In this document: piece by piece, positions 35,306 to 46,405 of the stretch | Numbering within the stretch: position 1 is the stretch's first letter | How the letters are laid out: the number at the start of each line of letters is the position of its first letter | From: Plantago ovata | Lineage: Eukaryota > Streptophyta > Magnoliopsida > Lamiales > Plantaginaceae | Reading direction: 5' to 3' | Length of the DNA: 64,000 nucleotides | NCBI GenBank assembly: GCA_028274465.1 | Contig: CM051457.1 | Span: 49,198,362-49,262,361, forward strand | Made by a program: the position numbers and the translations under genes | Notes under the pieces: generated by a model | What the model saw: the letters and a program-made list of their open reading frames with translations, nothing else | Told to the model about the DNA's origin: nothing | Databases searched by the model: none

Positions 35306-36668
35306 AACTCCCCAAACCGAACCTTTGCTTGTCCTCAAGCAACTAAGCTAGACTCTAATACAAAAAACATGCAAGACACAAAATGGAGTTTCATGCCAAA
35401 TAAAATGAACTAATCTACTGAATCTATCAAATAACATATGAACAAAAACCATATAAATCAAAGCATGAATATAGGTTGAACCAGTACTGGCTCTCATCAA
35501 ACGAAGGAAGGTTCCCTATAAAAGATAACTCTCCCCTATTCTACCCATCTCTCAAGTAAAGTCTTAAGCTATTCACCACTTCCTGAATGGTAGGACGAGG
35601 GTGGTCTAGAACAGATGACACTCAAGACAAAAAATAGAAAAACACGATTACGAACATTACAGAAATGGAAAAGACTCAACACTTTGCTAAACTGCTATTT
35701 GGCTTTTTTTATGGACCCTTCTTTGCTTTTTTGGGGTCTTTTCTTTTTTCTTTTTTTTCTTTCCAGATTCTCTTTTTTTTTCTTTTCTTTTTTCCTGGAA
35801 ATTTTCTTTCTTCTTTTTTTCGATTTTTTTTCTAGCCAGCAGTAGCATAACAAAGAGAGAAACAAAAAGACTCACACGACTTCCCCAAACCTATTCGAAA
35901 GAATAGGTTGGAGTACAAAATTTACGAAAAGTGAAAAATAAACTCACGATACGAAAATGAAAAACAGAAACAAGTCTAATGATGGTGTAACCCCCTCTCC
36001 AAACCTATTCGGAAGAATATGTTATAAACAAAGGATCACACTACCTCCTTACTAGGCATTTAGCAATCTCAAAGCATGGTGAAGACTTGTTGCCTCTTAG
36101 GTACATAATTACTCGGGAAAACAACCATAAGACCCTAACATGCATCATCATATTATAAAGGCCTTCATGAACCGCAGTAGAGAAAACACCACTAAGTGAT
36201 GTCGAGACTACCAAGCTCAACTAAGTGAAATACATAAATGTGACAAGCCAAGCGAGAAAAACCTCAAACAAATTCATAGAGATGAAGCATACGATTAATG
36301 GCATAATTAGTTGATCTACCCAATAAAAAAGTTCAAAAAATTCGGCAATAAACTCCATATAAAACATGCAAAACTATCCTAGGAAAGCAGTAAACGTGCA
36401 AATGCAAAAAAAAATCACGAGTTTATCATAAGCAAGATAAGTATAGAGATAACCAGCGATAGCCTCCTCCCCAAACCTGAACGCCGTCGCTCGTCCCGAA
36501 CGTCGAAAGTGGATCCAAGGTGAGAGCTAATGCTTGTATAAGTGACCTGTAATACTCAATCAAACTCGTGAGATAAAATCTAAAGCGGTAAAGAAAGCGA
36601 TAAAAATTCCGGGTTGCCTCCCGGATAGCGTCATTGTTTAAAGTCTTTGGCTCGACTCCTGTCTGCGC
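35306..36668 (-). other. 3' untranslated region of element C
   Basis: It contains the purine tract at its LTR end, a long purine-rich tract (35700-35836) and the stem-loop pair (35888-36023). Compared with element A, about 200 bases are missing after 35478. At about 36575 it joins directly to the gag-PR 3' end, so ORF2 is absent. No gene is seen. Confidence 0.7.
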
Positions 36669-38762
36669 CTATCTCTTCTTTTTGTGGGTACTAGACTTCC
36701 CCTTCATCGATCTCCTTTCCATACCACGAACCTGTGAATAAGAAAGAATATAGGCTGCAAGACCACAGTAGTGAGTAGTAATATCAGGCGGTTCAGATGG
36801 ATCAGGTAAGGCTTTCAACACGTGTTGCTTGCCATTTACTTCAATAGTGCAAGTTCTTTGGTAGATGTCCATTACGGAGCGTAGTTTAGTCAAGAATGTT
36901 TGCCCTAAGAGTATGACATCCCCCGTCCCAGGTGCTGATGCTGGCATAATTACAAAATCGGTGTAGACAGAGGCTTCACCAATTTTGACTAATACATTCT
37001 TCACAACGCCTTCGGGTTTCACAAGGGATCCATCTGCCAGTAGCACAATAGCCTTATGCACAGTTAGTTCTCCAAGGTTACTCTTCTCGAAAACATTCAA
37101 AGGGAGCACATTAGAGTAGGATCATGTGTCTAGTGTGGCTCGGACATCTTCAAGCTCCCCAATCCCGACCTTAACATCGAAACTTTGAGGGAGTGGCTCG
37201 GGATCCTCTTGCTCCTCTTCACTCTTGTTAGTACCAAGGTCCTTTTCTTCTTCTTCAGCTTGTGGGGGCAGTTCCCTCTTGCAACTCTCGCATTTAGCAA
37301 CCTTCTTGATGGTGATTTCAACAGGTAGATCACCCACTAAGTTAATGGACAACGACTTCTCAGTGTTGTTGGGCAGTTTGCCTTGCTCCCTACTTGCTCC
37401 TCGGTCGATCAACTCTTGCATCTTTTGATGGGCAAGCCTAGTGCTTTCTTCCAACTTATCGAGCCTTGCGCTAGTCTTCTCGGAATCTTCTTCATAACGT
37501 TTGAGAAAACTCTGTGTGTGATCAACCATCCTTTGCAAGTTCTCCATCAGTTGACCCGACTTCAACTTCGGTGGCTCTTTTGGAGCGGGGTTTTCGCAGT
37601 GGTCATTACCATAGATTAGCCTACTACGGTCTTGGTTAGGTCCATAAGTTTGGTTAGCCGGTGCATATCCTTGATTGTTACGGTATCCTCTTCTCCAAAA
37701 TCCACCTCGAGGATTCCTACCGTCTTATCCGTAGCTAACTTCTTGAGTGTCAAACTCCGTAGCAAAGGCTTCTTCTTCGCCTCCTCGAGCCCAGTTGCCA
37801 TCATTGTATGCCAGCTCCGATCTACACATATGAGCCCCATGCCCATAGTTCTTGCATATTTGACATACTTCATTCGAAATAGTTGTTCCGGTGGCGCTCT
37901 TGAGGACTTGCTTCAATTCGTTGGTAAAGCACTCGAATTGATCCCCATTCCCCCTGTACATAGGGGATTCTTGAGTCGGTGGAGCTTCAGGTCCACGCCT
38001 CCTAACCATTGCTCTTGGGTCCTTGAACTACGAACCCTTAGCAAGCCTTTCGAAAACAGCGCAGACGGCTTCTGCGGTTTCCTCCCAAATATTGCCTCGG
38101 CATTGGAAATCCACCACTTGTTGGTTCTCGAAGGTTAGTCCATTGTAGAAGTGTTGGACTAAGTCGGAAAGTTCAAAACCATGGTGAGGGAACTTGTTCG
38201 TGAGATCTTGGAACCTGTCAAACGCGGTGTAGATGGTCTCATCATAGTGCTGCTTGAATCCAGTGATTTGCGCCTTTAGCGCGGTAGTCAAGGTGTGGGG
38301 GAAGTATTTCTCCATGAAAGCTGAAAAAACCTTCTCCCATGTGTCCAGAGAGCCGGATGGTAGAGAACTCAGCCATGACTTGGCTCTGTCGCCAAGTCCC
38401 ATAGCAAAAACCTTCATCCTCAACTCATCCGTTGTTATGTCAGCTCCGGGTCGTGGGAGTTGGTTGATGAAATCATCGATATCGTTCAAGTACCCCATCA
38501 CATCTTCCCTTGATAAGCCATAGAACCTCGGAAGTTGTTGGAATGCGTGGTTCTTGATCTCCAGATCTCGGGTTGCAGACGAAAGAACGATCGCCGGTCC
38601 CCTCATACGATCCTTGGTGGGTTGAACCCATGCCTTCAGTTGTCTAGCTTCTGCCATACCGTCGATTTCCTTGAAAAGGAGTCGCCTTCTTTGGTGGTAG
38701 ACTCTATCGATCTCAGCAATTGAATCAGCAAGCGGTGTTCCTGCAGAACGTGTATGCGGCAT
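36669..38762 (-). pseudogene. gag-protease of element C, three in-frame stops
   Basis: It is homologous to the element B gag-PR, starting MPHTRSAG at 38762. An in-frame deletion of about 20 residues follows HQRRRL. Stops are TAG at 38028-38030 (after LAKGS), TAA at 37725-37727 (after EVSYG) and TGA at 37122-37124. The last falls in the protease active site, turning DTG into DT-stop. The zinc knuckle CQICKNYGHGAHMC is intact here. The protein would be non-functional. Confidence 0.85.
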
Positions 38763-38910
38763 ACACAATCTGTAACAGACTAGGAAAGGTGATTAGAAAC
38801 AAACTAGGAAAGCAGTATCAGAGAGAGATTAAAAAGGAAAACTAAAACTAATAGAATTAGGAATCTAAAGATGTAAATATAAACAAATTAAACAGTAAAA
38901 AGGAGTATAG

Positions 38911-38928
38911 TCCCCGGCGACGGCGCCA
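38911..38928 (-). other. Primer binding site of element C (tRNA-Asp)
   Basis: The minus strand reads TGGCGCCGTCGCCGGGGA, one mismatch from the complement of plant tRNA-Asp, three bases from the 5' LTR. Confidence 0.85.
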
Positions 38929-38931
38929 ATT

Positions 38932-40193
38932 TGATGAACGTGTCAAGGTCAATCAAATAAATTTGTTATTTAGCCAAAGACAATCCACAACTACAACGAA
39001 AACCGTAGTTTAGTAGAAGAATGACTCGAGTGTCGTTCTCTCAGGACTATAACTTGCTTTATCTATTTAACAAGAGAATATAAAACAGCAGACAGATAGC
39101 AATAGGGGGTTTCTAGCAGATAATGGAGATTGGTGATAGTATGGTCCTTCTTAACATAACGGGTCGATAATCATGCATAAATTCCTCGGTCTTGCATAGA
39201 GATCTTTGAATCAATCTAGTGTCCTGTTGCAAGTATTAAGCACTACGAAGATAATTTGGTCTGACTAGTCAATCACGATTGTCCTAATGTGTTCCGTAAT
39301 TATTCAACACTACGAAGATAATTGGTCTGATGGCCGACTAGTGTCCAATTGTGCATAATAATCAATACAACATACGAGAATTTTTGTTATAACTGATCAA
39401 CGAAATAAAGGAATGACACGGAGTATAATGCGCGATATAGCCATTAGCATGATTATCTTCCCTCGCTAAGAATTCACATACTACCACCAATGATAAGTTT
39501 AGCTACTCATAATTAGCATGCAATCAACAGAAATCATAGAAGAAAACATATTGAAAGATAAATAAAATAAGTAGAATAAAACTGTAAGATACAAAGTTAC
39601 CGAAGGTTATCAATCTCCGGATGATTGCGATCCTATGAGCTCCAAACTGCTATGAAAAAGTATCCTCTAAGCTACGGAACTCCCAGACAGGCCCCGGGAA
39701 GTTCCTACCAAAAACTATAGAGAGAGGTGAGAAAGTAGGTCTGGAAAGATATGATTTTCGGAGAGAAAACTGAGCACTATATATAGGCCCCGAATAAACT
39801 CTGGGGCGGTTCGCCGCAGGATGGGGCGGTTCGCCCCCCATCTTTTTCGCGGAATTCCGCGTTTTTCGACGCAAATTTGGATTTCTTCACCTTTTCGGAC
39901 TCGGTTTCTGACTTCTAGTGGCCTTCTAACCTCCAGATTCGACCCCTAGACTCCAAATCCTATCCGGAAACCTTCAGATACTCCAAATAGGCTTCTGGAA
40001 CACCAATTCCTTGTCAACTTCAATATAATTGCCCAGAAATCCTCGAATTTCAACCAAAACCTGTAAAATAAAATCTAAAGGGAAACGTGACACTATTCTA
40101 ATAAAATGTATTAAAATATAGCTAAATTAAAATAGAGGATTGCTAAAATAGGTGAAAAAGACTCGAATGAAAGTGTAAAATACACATTCATCA
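38932..40193 (-). repeat. 5' LTR of element C
   Basis: It ends CATTCATCA immediately before GTGGC at 40194. A TATA box lies at 39777-39786, preceded in sense by GGGGCGGTTCGCC-type motifs (39801-39840). Confidence 0.9.
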
Positions 40194-40198
40194 GTGGC

Positions 40199-41246
40199 TC
40201 GGGATCAGTTTCAGGTGTCACATCGAGAGGACTGGGGTCGTCTGATTCCCTGGAGTTGGGGGGTAATTCGCCCCTTACCTCGGGTGGTTTGCTCACTATT
40301 TCCAGGGGGTGTCCTCGACTATTTTACCGCACCTTCCGCACTTCAGCAGGCTAAGCTCTTTGATAAGTTGCTCAGTTACTTCGATCACTTCAAAAGCCTT
40401 CTCGATGCGAAGATTGTTCTCAGCTTGCCCTGCGTGAGCTATCTCGAAAGCACTCTCAATGGCCTTAATCTCTGCGTAAAACGCAAGTTCCTCCTCCTCA
40501 GTGATGTCTTCGTCCTCAGAATATCCTTCGCATAACCCGTCAGTTTCCCCTTGATCTGAATATATGTTGGTGACTTTATTCAACATTATTTTCTCGGATT
40601 GTGCGGATCCATTGGCGTACTTTTGAAAGACCTTCACTGCCTCTTCAACTGTACATTATTCTAAACCTCCACACATCCCATCCACTTGAAGCCTAACTTC
40701 ATCACGTAGTCCACCAACAAAAAACAAAATCAGCTCCCCGTCGTCGAAACGGTGGTGGGGGCACTCACGTTTATACAACTCAAAACGTTCATAGGTGTCA
40801 CAGAACCGCTCGTATTCTCCTTGCTTGAAGTGTTCGATCCGATTCCGCAGTGCAATCGTCTCATGGTAAGGCATGAATCGTGCCAGGAACTCCTCTACAA
40901 CTTGGCTCCAGGTCCTCAGGGATCCTGGTGCTAACCTTGCTATCCATATCCTTGGTTCATATCCCAAAGCAAAAGGAAATAATTTCCTGCATAATTGATC
41001 CTCGGTGAACCCCTTTGCTGGAACTTTCGCTATTTCCTCTTCATAGGACCTGATGAAGCTTATCGGATTCATATCCTCTCTATCTTCGAACCTCGGTATC
41101 CTTCTCACTATAGAACTTGTTACCTCATACCCTGATAACTCTTCTTCCAAGTATATATCTGACCCTCTCTTGACTTGTGAGAACGTAGGTGTCAAGCGAG
41201 CTTTTAAGGTCGTCATACCTGGAAATCTGGAATAGGAGTAACTCAA
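40199..41246 (-). pseudogene. gag of element A, N-terminal part
   Basis: The retrotransposon gag domain starts MSYSYSRFPGM at 41246 and includes PRFEDREDMNPISF, LAPGSLRTWSQVVEEFL and ECPHHRFDDGELILFF. A TAA interrupts after CGGLE (about 40652); the frame then continues through an acidic segment (EDEDITEEEEL) to CGRCGKIV, a partial Cys-pair motif. Another frame change precedes the proline-rich SKPPEVRGELPP linker that runs into the element C insertion. It is only distantly similar to the B and C gag. Confidence 0.8.
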
Positions 41247-41423
41247 AATTGAAAATTAATCTCGTTAGAAAATTCGAAAATCGAGAAAATTTCTAGAAAT
41301 CGAATACTACTAAGACTAGGAAAGCAGCATCAGCGAGAGATTAAAAAATGAAAACTAAAACTAATAGAACTAGGAATTGAATGCTGAACATATAAACAAA
41401 TTAAACAGAAAAAAGGAGTATAG

Positions 41424-41441
41424 TCCCCGGCAACGACGCCA
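41424..41441 (-). other. Primer binding site of element A (tRNA-Asp)
   Basis: The minus strand reads TGGCGTCGTTGCCGGGGA, one mismatch from the complement of the 3' end of plant tRNA-Asp. It lies three bases from the 5' LTR. Confidence 0.85.
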
Positions 41442-41444
41442 ATT

Positions 41445-42746
41445 TGATGAATGGGCGGATGTCGTGTTCAACGCAAATATCAAATAAATTTGTTATTTAG
41501 CCAAAGGCAATTCACAACTACAACGAAAACCGTAGTGTAGCAGTAGAATGACCTCGAGTGTCGTTCTCTAAGGACTATAACTAGCTTTATCAAATCTAAT
41601 TTAGAATATAAAAACAGCAGACGGTATAGCAAAGGTTTTTCTAACAGATAATGGAGATTGGTGATAATATGGTCCTTCAAAGCATAACGGGTTAATAATC
41701 AAGCGTAAATTTCTCGGTTTTGCATGGAGATCTTTGATCAATGAATTGTCCTGTTGTAATTATCAAACACTACGAAGATATAGATTTTGATAGGTCAAAG
41801 ACTAAAGATTTGTCCAATTGTGTTCCGTAATTATTCAACACTATGAAGATATAGATGTGCATGGGTCGAAGACCAGTCCAATTGTGTACAATAATTAAAC
41901 AACAATACGAAGATAGAGATTCTGCTAGATCAAAGAAATAAAGCAATAACACGGAGTATAATGCGCGATATAGCCATTAGCATAATTATCAACCCTTCGC
42001 TAAGAATTCACATACTACCACCAACGATAAGTTTAGCTACTCATAGTTGTCATGCAATCAACAGAAATCATAGAAGAAAACATGTTGAAAGATATATGAA
42101 AATAAGTAGAAAAACTGTAAGATACAATGTTACCGAAGGTTGTCAGTCTCCGAAGAATCGCAATCTTACAAGCTCCAAACTGCTATGAAAAAGTGTCTCT
42201 CTAAGCTATGAACCCCCAGAACAGGCTGTGGGAAGTTCCTACCTAAAACTACAGAGAAAGGTGAAAAAGAAGGTCTGGAAAAGTATGAAAAACGGAGAAA
42301 AACTGAGCAACTATATATAGGCTTCGAATTTGTGTGGGGCGAAGGGCCCCACACACCGGGCGAGTCGCCTGGTGTGGGGCGATTCGCCCGGGAGCTTTTT
42401 TCGGGATTTTGCGCGTTTTCGACGCGTTTTTGGATTTCTTCCCCTTTTTGGACTCGGTTTCTGAATTCTAGTGGTCTTCTAACCTCCAGATTCGACACCT
42501 AGTCTCCAAATCCTATCTGGAAACCTTCAGATACTCCAAATAGGCTTTTTGAACTCCAATTCCTTGTCAACTTCAATATAACTGCCCGAAAATCCTCGTT
42601 TTTCAACCAAAACCTGTAAAATAAAAGCTAAAGGGAAACGTGACACTATTCTAATAAAATGCACTAAAATATAGATAAATTAACATAGAGGATAGCTAAA
42701 ATAGGTGAAAAAGACTCAACTGAAAGTGTAAAATACACATTCATCA
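41445..42746 (-). repeat. 5' LTR of element A
   Basis: It runs from TGATGAATGGG to CATTCATCA on the plus strand, about 1.3 kb, closely matching the 3' LTR at 14984-16303. The TATA box lies at 42311-42321. Confidence 0.9.
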
Positions 42747-42927
42747 CTTGCTTACTGAAAAGTAATACAAATTGTGTTTCTTTAGATAATTTGTTATAGC
42801 TGAAAACGTTAGACTCAAGTCATCTCATCCCAAACCTCTCTAACTGATAAACACCCTTTTTCAGGCATGAAATTCAGGCGGAATTAATCAAGCATTGTGT
42901 TGCTGATTATAAGTCCCAAGTTTGGTG

Positions 42928-43276
42928 CACTACAAGAACTGGAAACTTTACCCACGGATGGTATCCGTCGGTATCCGGGTACCGATCCGTCGGTAAGTAC
43001 TTACCGACGGATCGGTAACCACTTACCGACGGATAAATAGCCCGTCGCTATTTTATCCGTCGGTAATGCCGTTACCGTCGTTTCTTATTCGTCGCTAAAT
43101 TTAGCGACGAATAATACCGACGGACTGACGAATAGGGGCGTTGACCAGCCCTTATTCGTCTGACCGACGGATAAATTTATCCGTCGGTGACGGTTACCGA
43201 CGGATAACGTTATCCGTCGGTATGACCGGTTGACTTAGTCAACAGGAATTTACCGACGGATAAATTTATCCGTTGG
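42928..43276. repeat. CACTA2 left subterminal motif array
   Basis: Dense direct and inverted copies of ACCGACGGATAA-like motifs, with some GCGACGGATAA variants. These are the presumed binding sites of the element's own DNA-binding protein. Confidence 0.8.
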
Positions 43277-43496
43277 TATATTTTTTTTTCTTAAAATTTT
43301 TTTTATTATTTTTCTTGATAATTGTACAACAACCTGTTTAATAATATAAATTTACGTACGTACTAAAAATTAATAATCATTAAATTTGAATTGAAAATAA
43401 AATTCAATAAAATTCGATTCTACAAAATAGAAAAACGTTTACTACAAATGTAAATGTGAAAGTTTTACTACAAATGCCCAACTAAAATGTAGAAAT

Positions 43497-44490
43497 CTAG
43501 GGACGACGACCACTGGAACCCGAAGGAGCATGAGAACTGCCTTGCAAACCCGCACTCCCCGCCGTACCAGGGCTCCCCTCCCCGGTCTGAAACACAGCTC
43601 CCTCTGCGAACGGGTCCATGCCAATGGGATGCTTCTCCAGAATCTTCTTCAGCACCAAATTCTGCGTCTCCACCTGACACAAGTAATGATCGATGTAGTT
43701 AAGAATATGAAAGATAGATGCAAGCAATGTAAATGAGCATACAAGTGGTTATACATCTACATGACATATCAACATAATATTAGCATACAAATGAATATAC
43801 CTGAGACACAAGTGTGTCCTGAATGCTCTTCATCATAGCATTCTCGGCCCTAAGTGCTGCCAGCTCCTCAGCCAATCGAGAATCTGTGCTGGAGGTAGAA
43901 CCGGAAGAGCGCTGAAATGATTCAGCTACAAGAGAACGTCCCAAGTTCCCTAAGCCATAGATCGACCACTTAGGGCCAGGAGGGTTCACCTCGAGGAAGG
44001 CAGCGTTCTCTTCCTCCATCGTAAGTATGTCACCCTTCTCTTGCATCTTAACCAAGTAAAAAGCCTCAACCTCCTCCTACAAGCAGTTAAGCAATACATG
44101 AGTTGATATATTACAATACATATAGAAACTTTTTAAAAAGAAATACAGTACAAGTAACTCAAAGTACTCATTTATGTACTTACATTCAGTTTCTTGGCTT
44201 TCTTGCATGTCCACTTGCCGTTCTTGAACTTGGCCTTTCTCACCATGGTCAAGTACGACAAGCATCCTTGTCCAGTGAGCCTCTGTTCATTTTGCAAAGT
44301 AATAAGTGTCAGTGTTTACAATAAAATTTTAAGAATATTGAAAGTGACTGGAGTAAAGCACAAGTTAACTTACTGCATTGAGGTCACGAGTGGCCTGAGA
44401 CTGTGTGCCGAGATGGTGCTTCGAATAGTCCTCGTCTTCGTTTATACATCCAAGACTGATCGGGTTCCATTTCAACAATGACTAACCTGA
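43497..44490 (-). CDS. CACTA2 protein, C-terminal half of a plant Ptta/En/Spm transposase-like protein
   Basis: Four exons fit, with consistent phase 0 at the three resolved junctions: about 44374-44490 (donor GTAAGT; 5' limit uncertain), 44184-44282, 43801-44076 and 43497-43673 (stop TAG). The first exon holds HHLGTQSQATRDLNA, matching the TGSQSQA-like motif of the plant transposase (Ptta/En/Spm) family. The next ones hold KFKNGKWTCKKAKKLN and a coiled-coil-like RLAEELAALRAENAMMKSI; the last ends in a Gly/Ser-rich tail. Relatives have an N-terminal PPLG...W half before this, which is absent here but present in CACTA1. The true start is not clear, so the gene is probably truncated. Confidence 0.6.
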
Positions 44491-45540
44491 AATTCTTTAA
44501 TTATTAAATTCATACATTTTCAATATTCATATTTAGAATTGAAATGTAGTTTTAAGGATATTTATATGTCTTATACAGATTTGAAGTTAACATTATAATC
44601 ATTTTATTATTATGTTATAATCATTTCATTTAATTTTACCAACCATCAACAACATCTCTAGACTAGCATCATCAACAACAACCATATGAACATATCTCTA
44701 GCCTAACATTATCAACCATATCACCAATCAACCATATAACAACATCATCTCTAGCCTAACATCATCAACCTTATCACCAATCAACCAACCATTAACAACA
44801 TCATCTCTAGCCTAGCATTGTCAACAACAACCATATGAACATCATCTCTAACCTAACATCATCATCATATCATCATCTCGAACCCATTTTCACTTTATTT
44901 CAAAACCCCCAAATTGAGCTACAAGTCTCGATTTTCATAAATTACTCTATTTTATCGTATTCAACTACAAAATTAACCTTATATAAGTACATAACCTAGT
45001 TATGGAACATTAAATTCGATTAAATACAAAACTAAAAAAAGCCCTAAATTGATCTAAGTCTCGATTTTAATTAACAAACCCAAATTAACATAATCCAAAA
45101 CTAACATTCAACTATAACAACTAATATCTACTTAATACTAACATACATTTCCATAATTTAAGAAATCCCCAAATTAATAAAATCCCAAAATCGATTCATT
45201 ACTCAATTTTAACAACAATCAACTACACATTTAAGCAAAATATACTTGTATCAACTACTATGTAACATACATTTGACAATGTAACCAACAATTAGATAAT
45301 TCCCAAATTAAAAATCAAATAAGGGTTAGAGTTCATACCTTTGATTTTGCACAAATTGACCAAAAAAAATCCAAATTGAAGGTTGTTCCTTGTTCCTTGT
45401 GCAATAAGCTTCAATTTGCTACCAAAATGGATGAAAATGGTGAAGTTTTGAAGGAGAAATGGAGATGAGAAGTGTGAAAAACGGAAAGAAGAAAGAAAGG
45501 AGAAGAAGATGGAAATGGCGTTCTGCCAGTCGCGGCCGGT
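44491..45540. other. CACTA2 AT-rich internal region, nothing coding recognised
   Basis: The first half contains repeated ACCATATGAACATCATCTCTA-like phrases with CATCATCAACC runs (about 44640-44880). The rest is AT-rich with TCAAAATC-like phrases and resembles the 5' intron and leader of the minus-strand gene. No exon is supported. Confidence 0.45.
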
Positions 45541-45810
45541 ATAAATGGAGCTTACCGACGGATACGCTTATCCGTCGGTAAGTGTAATTTAATTTTTTTT
45601 TTTTGTTTATTCTTAATATTTAGCGACGGATAACTTATCCGTCGCTAAGATACCGACGGATAAAAACCTATTAGCGACGGATGACGAACAAAGTGGTCAA
45701 CTTTGTTCGTTATCCGTCATCCGTCGCTAACAATGCCCGATCCGTCGCTATTTACCGACGGATAAAATCCGTCATTTTATCCGTCGGTAAAGTTCTGATT
45801 TTTTGTAGTG
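45541..45810. repeat. CACTA2 right subterminal motif array
   Basis: Repeated TACCGACGGATAA and TTAGCGACGGAT motifs and their complements mirror the left end of CACTA2. Confidence 0.8.
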
Positions 45811-46405
45811 GTGGAGAACAAGGTTACAGTTCTATAGTTAGGTTGGAAACGAAGCAAGTGTGCTTTGGTTTCTGAAGAATCATTATAGATAAGATTTGTA
45901 AGGAACCTCAATCTTATCTAAGTGGATTCAGTCCTAGAAAGGACAAAGTGGATTAGTTGAGAGATTACGCCACTCTCAGATACCACTATAAAAAGTGTTT
46001 GTGTGATTTACGTTACCGTATTTAGTTTTCAGCAAGCTTTACTTACTGTACACTGCCACTCTGCTCACTTACTGAAACTAGCACTCTCTGAAAAGCACTT
46101 ATTGTATAAAGACTTCCGCACTCTATTTTTAAAGTACCAGTAAAACTTGTTACTGAAAAGTAACTAGTACTTGCTGAGAAAGTTAAGTACCAGCAAACTC
46201 ATTACTGAAAAGTAATAAGCACTTGCTGAGAAAGTTTTTAAGTGACGAAAGTTTGAAAAGACAATCAACCCCCCACCCTCTAGTCTTTTCTTGTTGTTTA
46301 AAGGGACCAACAAAAGATAACATCATAATGCACCATTCTAAATCCATAACAATTCACAAAACCAAAACAAAAAGTATAAATTGAAAATCAACATGCGGAA
46401 TATAC

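Larger units (their letters stand above)
34061..40193 (-). mobile_element. Element C: non-autonomous gag-PR element in element A gag
   Basis: It is flanked by the duplication GTGGC (34056-34060 and 40194-40198). It has two near-identical LTRs (34061-35305 and 38932-40193), a tRNA-Asp primer site (38911-38928), a purine tract (35306-35323) and one gag-protease region closely related to that of B. It lacks RT, integrase and ORF2, and is about 6.1 kb. Three separate nonsense codons inactivate its only gene. Confidence 0.9.
14984..42746 (-). mobile_element. Element A: Athila-lineage Ty3/gypsy retrotransposon (gag-PR-RT-RH-IN)
   Basis: The element lies on the minus strand, so its 5' LTR is at 41445-42746 and its 3' LTR at 14984-16303. 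It has a tRNA-Asp primer site (41424-41441), a purine tract (16304-16321) and Athila-type gag, protease, RT, RNase H and integrase in that order. Elements B and C are inserted in it. Subtracting them and the false contig overlap leaves about 9.3-9.4 kb, a usual size for an autonomous Athila-like element. Flanking 5-mers (CATGT left, CTTGC right) are similar but not identical, so the target duplication has decayed. Stops and frameshifts in every domain make it inactive. Confidence 0.9.
42928..45810 (-). mobile_element. CACTA2: CACTA transposon in the element D LTR
   Basis: It begins CACTACAAGAACT and ends with TTTTTTGTAGTG, flanked by the 3-bp duplication GTG (42925-42927 and 45811-45813). Element E near 59905-59925 has the uninterrupted site (TTCTCCACCAAACTTGG), confirming the ends. 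Subterminal regions are packed with CCGACGGATAA and TTATCCGTCGG motifs. One small spliced gene lies on the minus strand. Confidence 0.92.
14156..46312 (+). repeat. 3' LTR of element D, split by element A and CACTA2
   Basis: LTR sequence is present at 14156-14983, 42747-42927 and 45811-46312, totalling about 1.5 kb. It begins TGTTAGGAAAC and ends GGGACCAACA. Each piece aligns in order with the reverse complement of the uninterrupted LTR at 59417-60916 in element E. Confidence 0.8.

Noticed and set aside
43000-43275. CRISPR-like array of short regular motifs at CACTA ends
   Set aside because: The motifs are in both orientations with irregular spacing and sit between CACTA termini in plant DNA. 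They are transposase-binding repeats.
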